Source: Omphiscola glabra
Taxonomy: Eukaryota; Mollusca; Gastropoda; Lymnaeidae
Assembly (NCBI GenBank): GCA_964017045.1
Contig: OZ024808.1
Coordinates: forward strand, 6,632,784-6,696,783
DNA length: 64,000 nucleotides
Direction: 5' to 3'
Shown one piece after another: positions 44,494 to 58,300 of this stretch (the first letter of the stretch is position 1; every line of letters begins with the position of its first letter). Below the pieces are notes generated by a model. It was not told the origin of the DNA. It was given only the letters and a program-made list of their open reading frames with translations, and ran no database searches. The position numbers were made by a program, and so were the translations under genes.

Positions 44494-44919
44494 ATTGAAA
44501 AGCCCGATGTCTTTAGATCACTTTCCAATTTGGATCGTTGTCTTATGACTTCCGGTTTAGAGGTGTGTGCTTAGAGAGTTTACTCAGGAACGGATGTTAA
44601 TCACGTGAACACAATTGTTGTGACGTCACGGCGCGCCACCATTGATTTGTCTGTAAGCACGTCAGTACAATGGGTGAACAGTAAATCTTCATGTGTATCA
44701 AGAATAGATTTTAGCATGTCTACGTTGTCTAGGGTATGAAATGGGCAACGCATTACATCTCGGTACACAAAACACTCGATGCAAAGGTTCTTTGCAGTTA
44801 TATTTTATAATGTTTTACGCCACTACACTTATACTTAACAAAGGTTCTTCCCATAGTAATGTGGGTTTCGCCAACAACCATTTGCCAAAGAAACACATAT
44901 ATCAACGGGATCTCTGGCA

Positions 44920-45330
44920 ACCACATGCACAGTGACGCACTCGCTATCCCTTGTTCTACTGGCCACATGCACAGCCCGACTCACTCGCTATCCCTTGTTC
45001 TACTGGCCACATGCACAGTCCGACTCACTCGCTATCCCTTGTTCTACTGGCCACATGCACAGTCCGACTCACTCGCTATCCCTTGTTCTACTGGCCACAT
45101 GCACAGTCCGACTCACTCGCTATCCCTTGTTCTACTGACCACATGCACAGTCCGACTCACTCGCTATCCCTTGTTCTACTGACCACATGCACTGTTCGAC
45201 TCACTCGCTATCCCTTGTTCTACTGACCACATGCACTGTCCGACTCACTCGCTATCCCGTGTTCTACTGACCACATGCACTGTCCGACTCACTCACTATC
45301 CCCTGTTCTACTGACTACATGCACAGTCTA
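44920..45330 (+). repeat. 44-bp minisatellite, about nine copies
   Basis: Unit CACATGCACAGTCCGACTCA then CTCGCTATCCCTTGTTCTACTGGC (split here for length). Confidence 0.5.
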
Positions 45331-45469
45331 AACTTCTCGCGCTCCCCTTGTCTCCTGATCACCTGCACACAACTACACCCTGAAGTAGCCCTTCTCTCTA
45401 TAGTATTCTTAGGCTTATAGTCCGATCAACGTTCCGGCATATCATACTCTCAGGGATTTTACAACATGT

Positions 45470-46125
45470 TTCATATAAGGGCACTTGTCCAAATGTTTCT
45501 ATTGTTACTAAATATAAGGGCACTTGCCCAAATGTTTCTATTTTTACTAAATATAAGGGCACTTTCCCAAATGAAACATAAGGGCACTTGTCCAAATGTT
45601 TCTATTTTTACTAAATATAAGGGCACTTGCCCAAATGAAACATAAGGGCACTTGTCCAAATGTTTATTTTTTTACTAAATATAAGGGCACTTGCCCAAAT
45701 GTTTATATTTTACTAAATATAAGGGCACTTGCCCAAATCAAACATAAGGGCACTTGTCCAAATGTTTCTATTTTTACGAAATATAAGGGCACTTGCCCAA
45801 ATGTTTCTATTTTTACTAAATCTAAGGGCACTTGCCCAAATGAAACATAAGGGCACTTGCCCAAATGTTTATATTTTTACTAAATATAAGGGCACTTGCC
45901 CAAATGAAACATAAGGGCACTTTTCCAAATGTTTCTATTTTTACTAAATATAAGGGCACTTGCCCAAATGAAACATAAGGGCACTTGTCCAAATGTTTCT
46001 ATTTTTACTAAATATAAGGGCACTTGCCCAAATGTTTCTATTTTTACTAAATATAAGGGCACTTTCCCAAATGAAACATAAGGGCACTTGTCCAAATGTT
46101 TCCATTTTTACTAAATATAATGCAC
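45470..46125 (+). repeat. Composite 39/24-bp minisatellite
   Basis: Long unit TAAGGGCACTTGCCCAAATG then TTTCTATTTTTACTAAATA, mixed with a shorter unit ending GAAACA; the two alternate irregularly. Confidence 0.92.
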
Positions 46126-46334
46126 TTGCGCAAATGTTAATATTTGTTTGAAGATTTCTTCAACATTTCTTAGAGACAACATGTGACGTCACAAGCATTA
46201 GCTTATTCAAATGCTGCTTACATTTGTATTTAAATTTTAGAATACAGATTCAAAGCTCTGATTTAAACAACAGCATTAGCACTGCTGATCTTTCTACGTC
46301 TCGGTGTACGGGCAGCAAATCAGCAGTTGTGTTC

Positions 46335-46520
46335 GTGTGCAATGAGTTAAGATGAAGTCATTGTGCAATGAGTTAAGAGGAAGTAATTGTGCAATGAGTT
46401 AAGATGAAGTAATTGTGCAATGAGTTAAGAGGAAGTCATTGTGCAATGAGTTAAGATGAAGTCATTGTGCAATGAGTTAAGAGGAAGTAATTGTGCAATG
46501 AGTTAAGATGAAGTAATTGA
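46335..46520 (+). repeat. 26-bp minisatellite, seven copies
   Basis: Unit ATTGTGCAATGAGTTAAGAT then GAAGTC; lies about 140 bp upstream of the putative signal exon. Confidence 0.93.
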
Positions 46521-46660
46521 TCTCTAACCAAGTATCGTAGTCGTGAAAGCAACAAAATTAAACCCTTCCGTGCTTGTCACAGAAAAGAAAACACACACGT
46601 TTTCATACTGTTTTCTTAAGGTTTTCTATTTGACCTTTCAGATGTGACTAAAAGTTCTCA

Positions 46661-46730
46661 ATGATCCAATCATATTATCAACATTTCCTCTTGGTTTTTA
46701 CAACAGTTCTGTTAAAACTGGTTTTTCCAG
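46661..46730 (+). CDS. EGF/lectin gene exon 1: signal peptide
   Basis: ATG followed by 23 codons ending at a GTAATA donor in phase 1. The peptide [18 protein letters not shown] plus KLVFP has a hydrophobic core of signal-peptide length. Joined to the next exon it gives Ala-Cys directly before the EGF module. Chosen because it is the only signal-like phase-1 exon seen between 41.4 and 50.6 kb; the 3.9-kb distance leaves some doubt. Confidence 0.55.
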
Positions 46731-49700
46731 GTAATATTTTCTAAGCGATCACATTGTTATCAAATATCACATTGTTATCAAATATCACATTGTTATCAAA
46801 TATCACATTGTTATCACATATCACATTGTTATCAAATATCACATTGTTATCACATATCACATTGTTATCACATTGTTATCAAATATCACATTGTTATCAC
46901 ATATCACATTGTTATCACATATCACATTTGTTATCACATATCACATTGTTATCAAATATCACATTGTTATCAAATATCACATTGTTATCAAATATCACAT
47001 TGTTATCACATATCACATTGTTATCAAATATCACATTGTTATCACATATCACATTGTTATCACATTGTTATCAAATATCACATTGTTATCACATATCACA
47101 TTGTTATCACATATCAAATTTGTTATCACATATCACAATGTTATCAAATATCACATTGTTATCAAATATCACATTGTTATCACATATCACATTGTAATTC
47201 CATATAACATTGTTATCACATATCACATTGTTATCACACACCACATTGTTATCACACACCACATTGTTATCACACATCACATTGTTATCAAATATCACAT
47301 CGTTATCAAATATCACATTGTTATCAAATATCACATCGTTATCACACATCACATTGTTATCAAATATCACATTGTTATCAAATATCACATTGTTATCACA
47401 TATCACATTGTTATCAAATATCACATTGTTATCAAATGCCACATTGTTATCAAATATCACATTGTTATCAAATATCACATCGTTATCACATATCACATTG
47501 TTATCAAATATCACATTGTTATCAAATATCACATCGTTATCACATATCACATTGTTATCAAATATCACATTGTTATAAAATTGCACATTGTTATCAAATA
47601 TCACATAGTTATCAAATAACACATTGTTATTACATATCACATTGTTATCAAATATCACATTGTTATCAAATATCACATTGTTATCACATATCACATTGTT
47701 ATCAAATATCACATTGTTATCACATATCACATTGTTATCAAATATCACATTGTTATCACATATCACATTGTTATCAAATATCACATTGTTATCAAATATC
47801 ACATTGTTATCACATATCACATTGTTATCAAATATCACATTGTTATCAAATATCACATCGTTATCAAATATCACATAGTTATCAAATATCACATCGTTAT
47901 CAAATATCACATTGTTATCAAATATCATATTGTTATCACATATCACATCGTTATCAAATATCACATTGTTATCAAATATCACATCGTTATCACACATCAC
48001 ATTGTTATCAAATATCACATTGTTATCAAATATCACATTGTTATCACATATCACATTGTTATCAAATATCACATTGTTATCAAATGCCACATTGTTATCA
48101 AATATCACATTGTTATCAAATATCACATCATTATCACATATCACATTGTTATCAAATATCACATTGTTTTCAAATATCACATTGTTATCAAATATCACAT
48201 AGTTATCAAATATCACATCGTTATTAAATATCACATTCTTATCACATATCACATTGTTATCAAATATCACATTGTTATCAAATATCACATCATTATCACA
48301 TATCACATTGTTATCAAATATCACATCATTATCACATATCACATTGTTATCAAATATCACATTGTTATCAAATATCACATAGTTATCAAATATCACATCG
48401 TTATCAAATATCACATTCTTATCACATATCACATTGTTAGCAAATATCACATCGTTATCAAATATCACAAATTTTTCAAATATCACATTGTTCACATTGT
48501 TATCACATATCACATTGTTATCACATAGCACATTGTTATCAAATATCACATTGTTATCAAATATCACATTGTTATCAAATATCACAATGTTATCAAATAT
48601 CACAAAAGAAGACGTGGAGCTATTGAATAAACAGATTAAATTACACAACCTAATCAATTTCAATTTTAAAATAGAAATGGCTAAATAAATCATGAAATCT
48701 AGACCCAAATGACTAGTCAAAAATGAAAAATTTAATGTAGACCAAATATCAAATTATTGGATGGCTACAACTACAACAATTGCGTGGATTAAAAATATCA
48801 ATAGTGTGTGTTAGTAAAAAAAAATTTTTTTTTTATTTCAGCCAAAGTCAATATAACAAATAAAAATGTCGATCAAAGAAAGCGTTCATCAATTTCATTT
48901 ATATAACATGTTAACAAATCAGTAGATAGCGAACCTGAGTAGTCAAATGTTAGGGTTAGGGTTCGGATAAGGGTTAGGGTATGGTTTAGGGTAAGGGTTA
49001 GGGTAAGGGTGAGGGTTCACGTAAGGGTTATGGTATGGTTTAGGGTAAGGGTTAGGGTTCGGATGGGGAGTTGCTAATTTAATCAATGATAATAACAAGG
49101 AGAAAATTTCGACGGTTATCAGTGACATGTTTGTAACCCCCAACCCCACCATCACTGAACATGTCAGTGACATGTATGTAACCGCCCATCCCACCATCAC
49201 TAAACATGTCAATTACATGTTTGTAAACCCTACCCACAATCATCGAGAAATCCAGTTGCATGGGTGTAACCCTACCATCATTGAACATTCCACTTATTTG
49301 TTTGTAGCTCACCTGTGGAGTGAGTTCCAAGTCTTGTATTGAGTTTTAAGCCCTTGTTTGAGTTAGCAGTCATGGGTTGAGTTGGATGCCCTTGGTTGAG
49401 TTAGCAGTCATGGGTTGAGTTGGAAGCCCTGTATTGAATTCGCTATGCTGTGGTTGAGATGTCCCCCCTGGTTTGTTTTATCAGCCCTGGGTTGAGTTGG
49501 TATCAGACTACCATCCTCTCATCTACCTTGGTATATGGTTGTCATTATTTCATCTAACTTGGTATATGAATGCCATCCTTTCATCTAACTTGGTATATGG
49601 GTGCCATTATTTCATCTAACTTGGTAAATTGGTGCCATCATTTCATCTAACTTGGTATATGGGTGCCATCATTTCATCTAACTTGGTATATTGGTGCCAT

Positions 49701-50844
49701 CATTTCATCTAACTTGGTATATGGGTGCCATCATTTCATCTATCTTGGTATATTGGTGCCATCATTTCATCTATCTTGGTATATTGGTGCCATCATTTCA
49801 TCTATCTTGGTATATTGGTGCCATCATTTCATCTATCTTGGTATATGGGTGCCATCATTTCATCTATCTTGGTATATTGGTGCCATCATTTCATCTAACT
49901 TGGTATATTGGTGCCATCATTTCATCTATCTTGGTATATGGGTGCCATCATTTCATCTATCTTGGTATATTGGTGCCATCATTTCATCTATCTTGGTATA
50001 TGGTTGCCATTAATTCATCTAACTTGGTATATGGGTGCAATTAATTCATCTAACTTGATATATGGTTGTCATCATTTCATCTAACTTGGTATATGGGTGC
50101 AATTAATTAATATATCTTGGTATATGGGTGCCACTGCCATATTAAAAGAAACAACGGATAGTGTCACAATCAATAGAAGTCAAAATTATTATTACATTAA
50201 AAAAAAAATATTTTCGAGTTTTTATTATGTTATCATTTTTGGAACCCTTGCTATTTTGCCCCCTTATGATTTCCATCGTTGCGACGCCCTTTTGCATTTA
50301 TATTTCAATATTATAGACCAGTGGCGTAGCGGGGGGGGGCAAGGAGGGGCATCATGCCCCGGGTGCTACTCACAAAGGGGCGCCAAATGGTATATTTTAC
50401 ATATAATATTGTATGGTTTTCGAATAGGGGGAGGGCGCTAAAAGGGTATTGTGCCCCGGGCGCGAGTTAAGCTCGCTACGCCACTGTTTTAGACACTATT
50501 TCCCAATTTATGAGATGTTACATTTTTATGTATGTGGCTGTACGTTGAAAGAGCTCCCGTTGAGTATGTGAGATGGCGTAATTATAACCTCTCTTTAACT
50601 ACTCTCTAAAAGCCAAATGCCTTGTTTTCTGCCTTCTGTCACAGCATGCGAAGTTGGATGGTTTGGGAAACCCCAATGCCGGTTTCAGTGCCACTGCACT
50701 GTGCCCGAATGTCAGGACGACGGGCAGTGCTTGCCTGGTTCTAGGTGCAAGCCACCATATTTCAGCTTGGGGTGTCAAAGAAGTAAGCATACGTCTCTCT
50801 TTCTCTCTCTCTCTCTCACACTCTCTTTTCCCCTCTCTCTCTTC

Positions 50845-50875
<31 letters not shown>

Positions 50876-52258
50876 ACTCTCTTTTCCCCTCTCTCTCTTC
50901 TTCTCTCTTTTTCTATTCTTCCTCTCTTCTTCTCTCTTTCTCTCTCTCTCTCTCACTCTCTTTTCCCCTCTCTCTCTTCTTCTCTAAATTTCTATTCTTT
51001 CTCTCTTCTTCTCTCTTTCTCTCTCTCTCTCTCACTCTCTTTTCCCCTCTCTCTCTTCTTCTCTAAATTTCTATTCTTTCTCTCTTTTCTCTCTTTCTCT
51101 CTCTCTCTCTCACTCTCTTTTCCCCTCTCTCTCTTCTTCTCTCTTTTCTGCCTCTCTTCTTCTCTCTTTATCTCTCTCTCTCTCACACTCTCTTTTCCCC
51201 TCTCTCTCTTCTTCTCTAAATTTCTATTCTTTCTCTCTTCTTCTCTCTTTCTCTCTCTACCTCTCTCCCCCTCCCCCTCTCTCTCTCATTAACCCTCTCT
51301 CTCCCCTATGTATATCTTGCTCCCTTCCATCTCTCTCTATTTCTCCCCTATATCTCTCTTCCTCTGTCTCTCTCCACCTCTCTCTCCTCCTATCTCTCTC
51401 CACCTCTCTCTCCTCCTATCTCCCTCTCTCCACCTCTCTCTCCTCCTACCTCCCTCTCTCCACCTCTCTCTCCTCCTATCTCTCTCCTCCTATCTCCCTC
51501 TCACTACCTCTCTCTCCTCCTATCTCCCTCTCTGTACCTCTCTCTCCTCCTATCTCCCTCTCTCCACCTCTCCTTCTATCTCCCTCTCTCCACCTCTCTC
51601 TCCTCCTTTCTCCCTCTCTCTCCTCCTATCGCCCTCTCTCCACCTCTCACTCCTCCTATCTCCCTCTCTCCACCTCTCTCTCCTATCTCCCTCTCTCCAC
51701 CTCTCTCTCCTCCTATCTCCCTCTCTGTACCTCTCTCTCCTCCTATCTCCCTCTCTCCACCTCTCTCTCCTTCTATCTCCCTCTCTCCACCTCTCTCTCC
51801 TCCTATCTCCCTCTCTCCACCTCTCTCTCCTCCTATCTCTCTCTTCCTCTGTCTCTCTCCACCTTTCTCTCCTCCTATCTCTCTCCACCTCTCTCTCCTC
51901 CTATCTCCCTCTCACTACCTCTCACTCGCTGTTTTATATGTATATTTCTAGTGACATCGCAATAAATTATACAAGTATAGTTCATAGAAATATATATATA
52001 GCAAACATCATCTCATACTTGTTAACTTCTTCTTTTTTACTCTTTTTTCTCACTCTATCGTAAATCAAACTAACACGTTCTCACTCTATCGTAAAGACAA
52101 GCACTCGACAAATCAATAGCTTTGTTCTTGTTGTTTTTAATTTGGACATTTTTAAAATTCAATTTCTGTCAATTTAAAAAAAAAAAAGATGTGTGTTCAG
52201 TTTCAAAGATGATTGTACAAAATACAAATGTAGACGTTTCGGCAAATGCCTTCATCAG

Positions 52259-52311
<53 letters not shown>

Positions 52312-55300
52312 AACATAGATGTATCGAATAGTTAGTTCAAGATGTGTAGTAATTGTTAAGAATGACACTGTTTAATTAAGGAGGGTAAAGTGGCTCGAGG
52401 CGTTGTTGACAAATCCAGATTTTTATTTTTTTTAAGATCAGCTGATTTTTTTTTCCAGTACACTTCGTACGTTAAGCAGAACCGTCACCTGGGCCCTGCA
52501 GAAGGGTCACTTGGGTCCTGCAAGGGGTCATTTGGGCCATAAAAGGGGGTCATTTGGGCCCGGCAGGGAGGTCACTTGGGCCCTGCAGCTGCGGGGAACC
52601 TGGACATTTTATGGGGGCCCAAAGTTCTGATGATATAAAAACTTTAAAATGTTCTGAGTGCAGGGTGCACAAAAAGTAGAGTGGAACCAAAGTCAGCCGG
52701 CGAAGTCAGCCCATCAACCCCCATCAAACGCCATCAACACCATCAACCTCATCAACCCCATCGACCCCCATCAAAACCCATCAACCCCATCAACTCCCAT
52801 CAATATCATCAACCACATCAACCCCCATCAAACTCATCAACCCCATCAACACTCATCAGCCTCATCAACATCATCAACCCCATGAACCCCCATCAACACC
52901 ATCAACCCCATCAACCCCCATCAAACTCATCAACCCCCATCAACCCCATCATCACCCATCAACCCCACAAACCCAATCAACCTCATTAACCCCATCAACC
53001 CTCATCAACCTTATCAACACCATCAACCTCATCAACCCCATGAACCCTCATCAAACCCCATCAACCCCTATCAACACCATCAACCCCCATCAACCCATTC
53101 AACCTCCATCAACCTCATTAACCCCATCAAAGTCATTAACCCCCACCAACCCCCATCAACACACATCAACCCCCACCAGCCCCCATCAACCTCATTAACC
53201 CCATCAACCTCCTTAACCCCATCAACCCCCATCAACCTCATTAACCCCATCAACCCCAATCAACCTTATTAACCCCATCAACGCCCATCAAACTCATCAA
53301 CACCAATCAACCTTCACCAACTCCATCGACCCCGATCAAGCCCCATCAACTCCCATCAAACAAATCAACCCCCATCATCCCTCATCAACCCATCTCAAAT
53401 AGCTGCGTATAACATCTCAAAAAAAACCTGCATACACTCGCAAATTGACCTTTTATACTATTTCAAGTAGTCTTTTATTGCATCTCAAAATATAAACTGT
53501 TTTTTAATAAATAGATCCAGTTACAAATCTTTTTAAAAACCTAATAACAATTACGCCCCCCCCCCCAACCACACACACACACACAAACACAGTGGTCGCC
53601 ATTAAATATTAACCTATTTTTAATTACAATGTATACTTCCAGTCGATGTCTCCTATAACACCTCGCACCCCCTGACTGATCACAACATCAGCACCTGCCA
53701 GGGTAGTTTGCCAGCAGTGTATATAAAATTCAACCCTCCAATACGATTCCATTATTTTGTGACGGTAGGCACAACCCCAAGTAAGTAATCAGCGATATCC
53801 GCTCGTCTACCTCAGGTGGAAATTAAGCAAGAATTAGCAAACAGTTCCAATGAAGTGGGGAGGGCTATTTTGCAGCTACCTCAATCAAATCCCCAGGTCA
53901 AGAAGACGTCCACGTTGAGGCACCTATGGAAGCAAAGGCTTTCCAAACGCTCTGTGAAGGCATGCGTCCACTCTTCCGTTAGTACAAAATATTTTCAACA
54001 TTGCAATTTTTTTTTTGATGGGACCCGGACATTCTATTCACGAACTTTGTTGTGTATCATGATTTTCTGATGAAACTTCAATCCAAAGTTCGCCCGGTCC
54101 TTGTCCCGCTATAACATTTCCCACAGATAGTTCGTCAGTTCCTTGTCCCGCTATTACATTTCCCACAGATAGATCGCCCGTTTCTTGTCCCGAAACAGCT
54201 AACCAGAACATTTTTGTTCTTAAACGTTGTCCTTCCAATGTTGAATTTCGAATATTTGCCCTTTGTCAATAAGTTGGCAAGTTTCCTGAGTTTCCAAATT
54301 GCATTAAGGAGGATTGGTAGCGTCTATCTCGAATCCCTACCACGGTTGAATCTTATCTCTGAATGTATTTATATAAATCTTTTTTTAACCTTTTCTTTTC
54401 TACAAAAATTCTTGAATTTTATTGAGACTCGCGCCAGTATTTCGTTGATGACATTATCGTGCAGTGGCCTGAAATATTTAAACAAATCTTACTTGAGATT
54501 TTTTTTTTTAAGTTAATCGTGTTGAAATATGTGCCTTAGAAAAACTAAGCTACAAGTAGAAATATTTAAACCCCTTGTACTTTTGTTTTTCCTCCACTGT
54601 AATGCGAAGTATATCGATTAAAAACGTTAATGGTTGGGTCAGTTATTTCAAATAATGCGAGAGGCGTCGGCCCAGAGGTGTAGCGTAGGGGGAGTGCAGG
54701 GGGGTACAGATGTACCCTGGCGCCAGCTAGTTAGGGGCGCCAAAATGTGCTTTGGTATTATTTTATTGATGAAAATAATGGGTTTGAGAGTCGAAAAAAG
54801 GAAGAGAGGGCGCTTTAAAATGAATCTTGTCCCCGGGCGCGAATCTTGTCCCCCAGGCGCTTTAAAATGAATCTTGTTCCCGGGCGCGAATCTTGTCCCC
54901 CGGGCGCCTAACACTCTAGCTACGCCAGTTCCTGTTACCTGTCCGTACAGGTACAATCATCTTGTGGGCGATTGTTAGCAGTATATTTCCGGATGACCAA
55001 TGAATCCCCGCCCCCCTTCCCCCCCCCCCCCCCCCCCGCTACGCATTTTTATTCTCCCCGTATGTTTTACAATTTGCTCCGGCCAGGTAGCGAGATAATC
55101 AGTCGTTTTAAAAACCCGACTTAAAGACTTTCACTTAAACCTATTTGCCCACGGTGTTCAACGGCTTAAACGTGTGCAGTTGTGGACGATTCTACTTTCG
55201 ATACATTGCATGTACAATGTTCGTTGTACATAATGTGTACTGTGACGAGGCCTTTGATGTTTCTTTTATTTTGATTAGATGGAGCAGTCGGATGTATATC

Positions 55301-58300
55301 AGTACCCAACAACACCAAAGATTTGGCCTTTGTGCAGTATTTGACCGACTACCTACACGAGGAAGCGCATACCACTAAAAAGTATTTCGCGCCTACCGTG
55401 TCATATACGCGATTTTTTCCTCTTTCCAAAGACGAATTCTGTGACGTGTTCACCAGTGGCGGTAAGTCTACCATTCAGGGGAATCACAATCGGTTAAAGC
55501 CCTAGCATTCAATTATTATTGTCTGCCATATACAGAGTGTTTCTATTCATGGCTTGACATGGCTGGTGTTGACTAAATCAAATAAATGTATGCTATTTCT
55601 TAATGTCATAATTACGTTTGCTAATATTTTTATATACATTGCGGTGAGCCCCTGCCCTGGGCTGGAAAACCGCGCCAAACAAGATCATAAATAATAATGA
55701 TAATAATAATAATAATTTAAAATGTCTAAAGAGTGGGCGAAGTTAAGAAAACAGTGTATTCAAATTTCAAACTGTTTATTCGTGTGGGTTTTTACGTGTG
55801 GGGTTTTCCGTGTGGGCAGTATGATTTTTTTTTCTTGTGAGTAGTATAATTTTTTCGTTTTTGGTAGTATAATTTTTTCGTGTGGGTACAATAGTTTTTT
55901 CGTGATAGTGGTATGTTTTTTTTTCTTTGTGGGTAGTATAATTTTTTTCGTGTAGGTCGTATGATTTTTTCGTGTGGGTAGTATACTTTTTTGTGTTGGT
56001 AGTGCGTTTTTTTTTGGAATGATTTTTTGAAGCCGTCAATGACCGCGTGAATGAAATTGTGAATGACATTTTGAATGACATTGTGAATGACCGCATGAAT
56101 GAAATTGTGAATGACATTTTGAATGACATTGTGAATGACAGAGTGAATGACATTTTGAATGACATTGTGAATGACCGCGTCAATGAAATTGTGAATGACA
56201 TTATGAATCACAGTATGAATGACATTTTGAATGACATTGTGAATGACAGCGTATTACGGACCGTTATAAATGGAGAATTTAATCTCTTAATTTTAGTCTA
56301 TGGCTCGTTCTAAAACAGTCCATAATAAAGAACGATACCCAAAGTTTAAAAATAATAACAAATAAAACGACAATCAAGGCCAGAGCTAATTACAATTAAT
56401 AACTTTGTAATTTGTGAACTTCAATTAAATAATAACAGCAAGAGAAATATGATTAAAATTATAAACTTACAGATTTGCTGGTGCCGGTACAGTATATAAA
56501 AATACAATGAGCACAAAATTGTACGAGGAAATAAAAATCTCTACACACAACAAAGTACTGAATAATGACACAGAGCACATCTCATAATCAAGGAAAGGAA
56601 AATATCTTTCCCCCGTCATTTATTCTTATCCCTTTTATACCCAGTTTCAGATGATCATTCTGGAAATGGAATACGCAGTCTTACTGCTTCCCGCATTCTC
56701 TAGATCGTTCTATCATGTTCGACAGAAACGTACGATAGAAAACATAAATGCCAACAAAGGGATATTTTTCTAGCCGCCCCCAACACGGCTTTGACTGAAA
56801 AGAGGTCATGCACGTGGAAGACGGGCTAATCGTGAATCGAAATACGTCATCCCTCATAACACAGCGTGAATGACATTTTGAATGACATTGTGAATGACAG
56901 TGTTAAGGACTGCGAAAGATATTGACGATGTCTTTTTCCAAGTTCTCGTTTTCAAGGCATACATATTTTGTTTTTAATTCGCAACATTATAATTTGTTCT
57001 AAAAGAGGCTTCTATATATAAAAGTTAATGGTGAATAACTTTTCCAGTTACTAATGTAACTATGTGAACTGTAAGTATGTGAGTTGTTGCACGTGCCGAC
57101 TTCGATATGTACAGTGTATCGTCTTTTAGAATCGTGTATGATTACCATCATATTCAACCATGTATTGTCTATTAGATTATATTCGATTACCGTCGCATGT
57201 ACCGTGTATCGTCTATTAGTATTGTATCTGAAAGTCTCCTGGACGCATGAATATAATTTATTTCGAAAATAACTAAGAATTGGTGGACCTATTTTGTGTT
57301 TTTCTATTCTATATCATGATTCATATAAACAAAAATAGTCAACAAAATTAACAAATACTTCCGGTTCACGAGTCCGCTTCATATGCAGCAGTGAAATATC
57401 TCCACATTTTCTCCTGTTTGGAATGTTTATCTCAAATTTTTATTCCTGCACTTTGTTTAATAAAAAAGAAAACTGCAAGAGTTTTTCGTGGGGAAGAAGG
57501 AAGATGGGATCTGGAGACTCAACACCCACAAAGATAGTGCATCAAAAGACTGGCGATGTTACCATTGGACTCATCTGTCTCTCTAAGATGGGATCTGGAG
57601 ACTCAACACCCACACAGAGTGTGCATCAAAAGACTGGCAATGTTACCATTGGGCTCATATGTCTCTCTAAGATGGGATCTGGAGACTCAACACCCACAAA
57701 GATAGTGCACCAAAAGACTGGCGATGTCACCATTGGGCTCATCTGTCTCTCTATGATGGGATCTGGAGACTCAACACCCACAAAGATAGTACACCAAAAG
57801 ACTGGCGATGTTACCATTGGGCTCATCTGTCTCTCTATGATGGGATCTGTAGACTCAACACCCACAAAGATGGTGCATCGAAAGACTGGCGGTGTTACCA
57901 TTGGACTCATTAATGCGTCGTCATCTGTCTCTCTAAGTTCAGAGTTCACGTGCGCCTAACAGGCAGCAGTGAGACCTCTCGAACATTTTCGCACATCGGA
58001 GCGCCGTGAGCATGCTATCATAGCATGGAACGCGAGCGCTATATAAGTACTCCAATCAATCAATCAATCAGAGGCGTCTTTTCAAACTTGCCCACTCCTA
58101 GCAGACGAGATTTATGGTGGGGAGATAGGCCGTAGACAGAAGAGTCTAGTGACGCAGATGCGCACAGAGCACTGCCTCATAGGAACATACTTCTGGAGGC
58201 TAGATCACAACAGGGACCCTACCGGCCGGCATTGAAGCCTGGTCCTAGAAACACTACCGCACCTGCTAACCGAATGTCCCTCACTAGATGTTGCGGGGGA

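Noticed and set aside
47107..48720. 537-codon open frame on the minus strand
   Set aside because: It is an 18-bp minisatellite read in a stop-free frame. Several frames on both strands are equally open, and there is no start context or splice structure.
55776..56211. Minus-strand frames rich in Met, Ser, Phe, Lys and Thr
   Set aside because: Produced by the 15/30-bp GAATGACATT array and T-rich flank.
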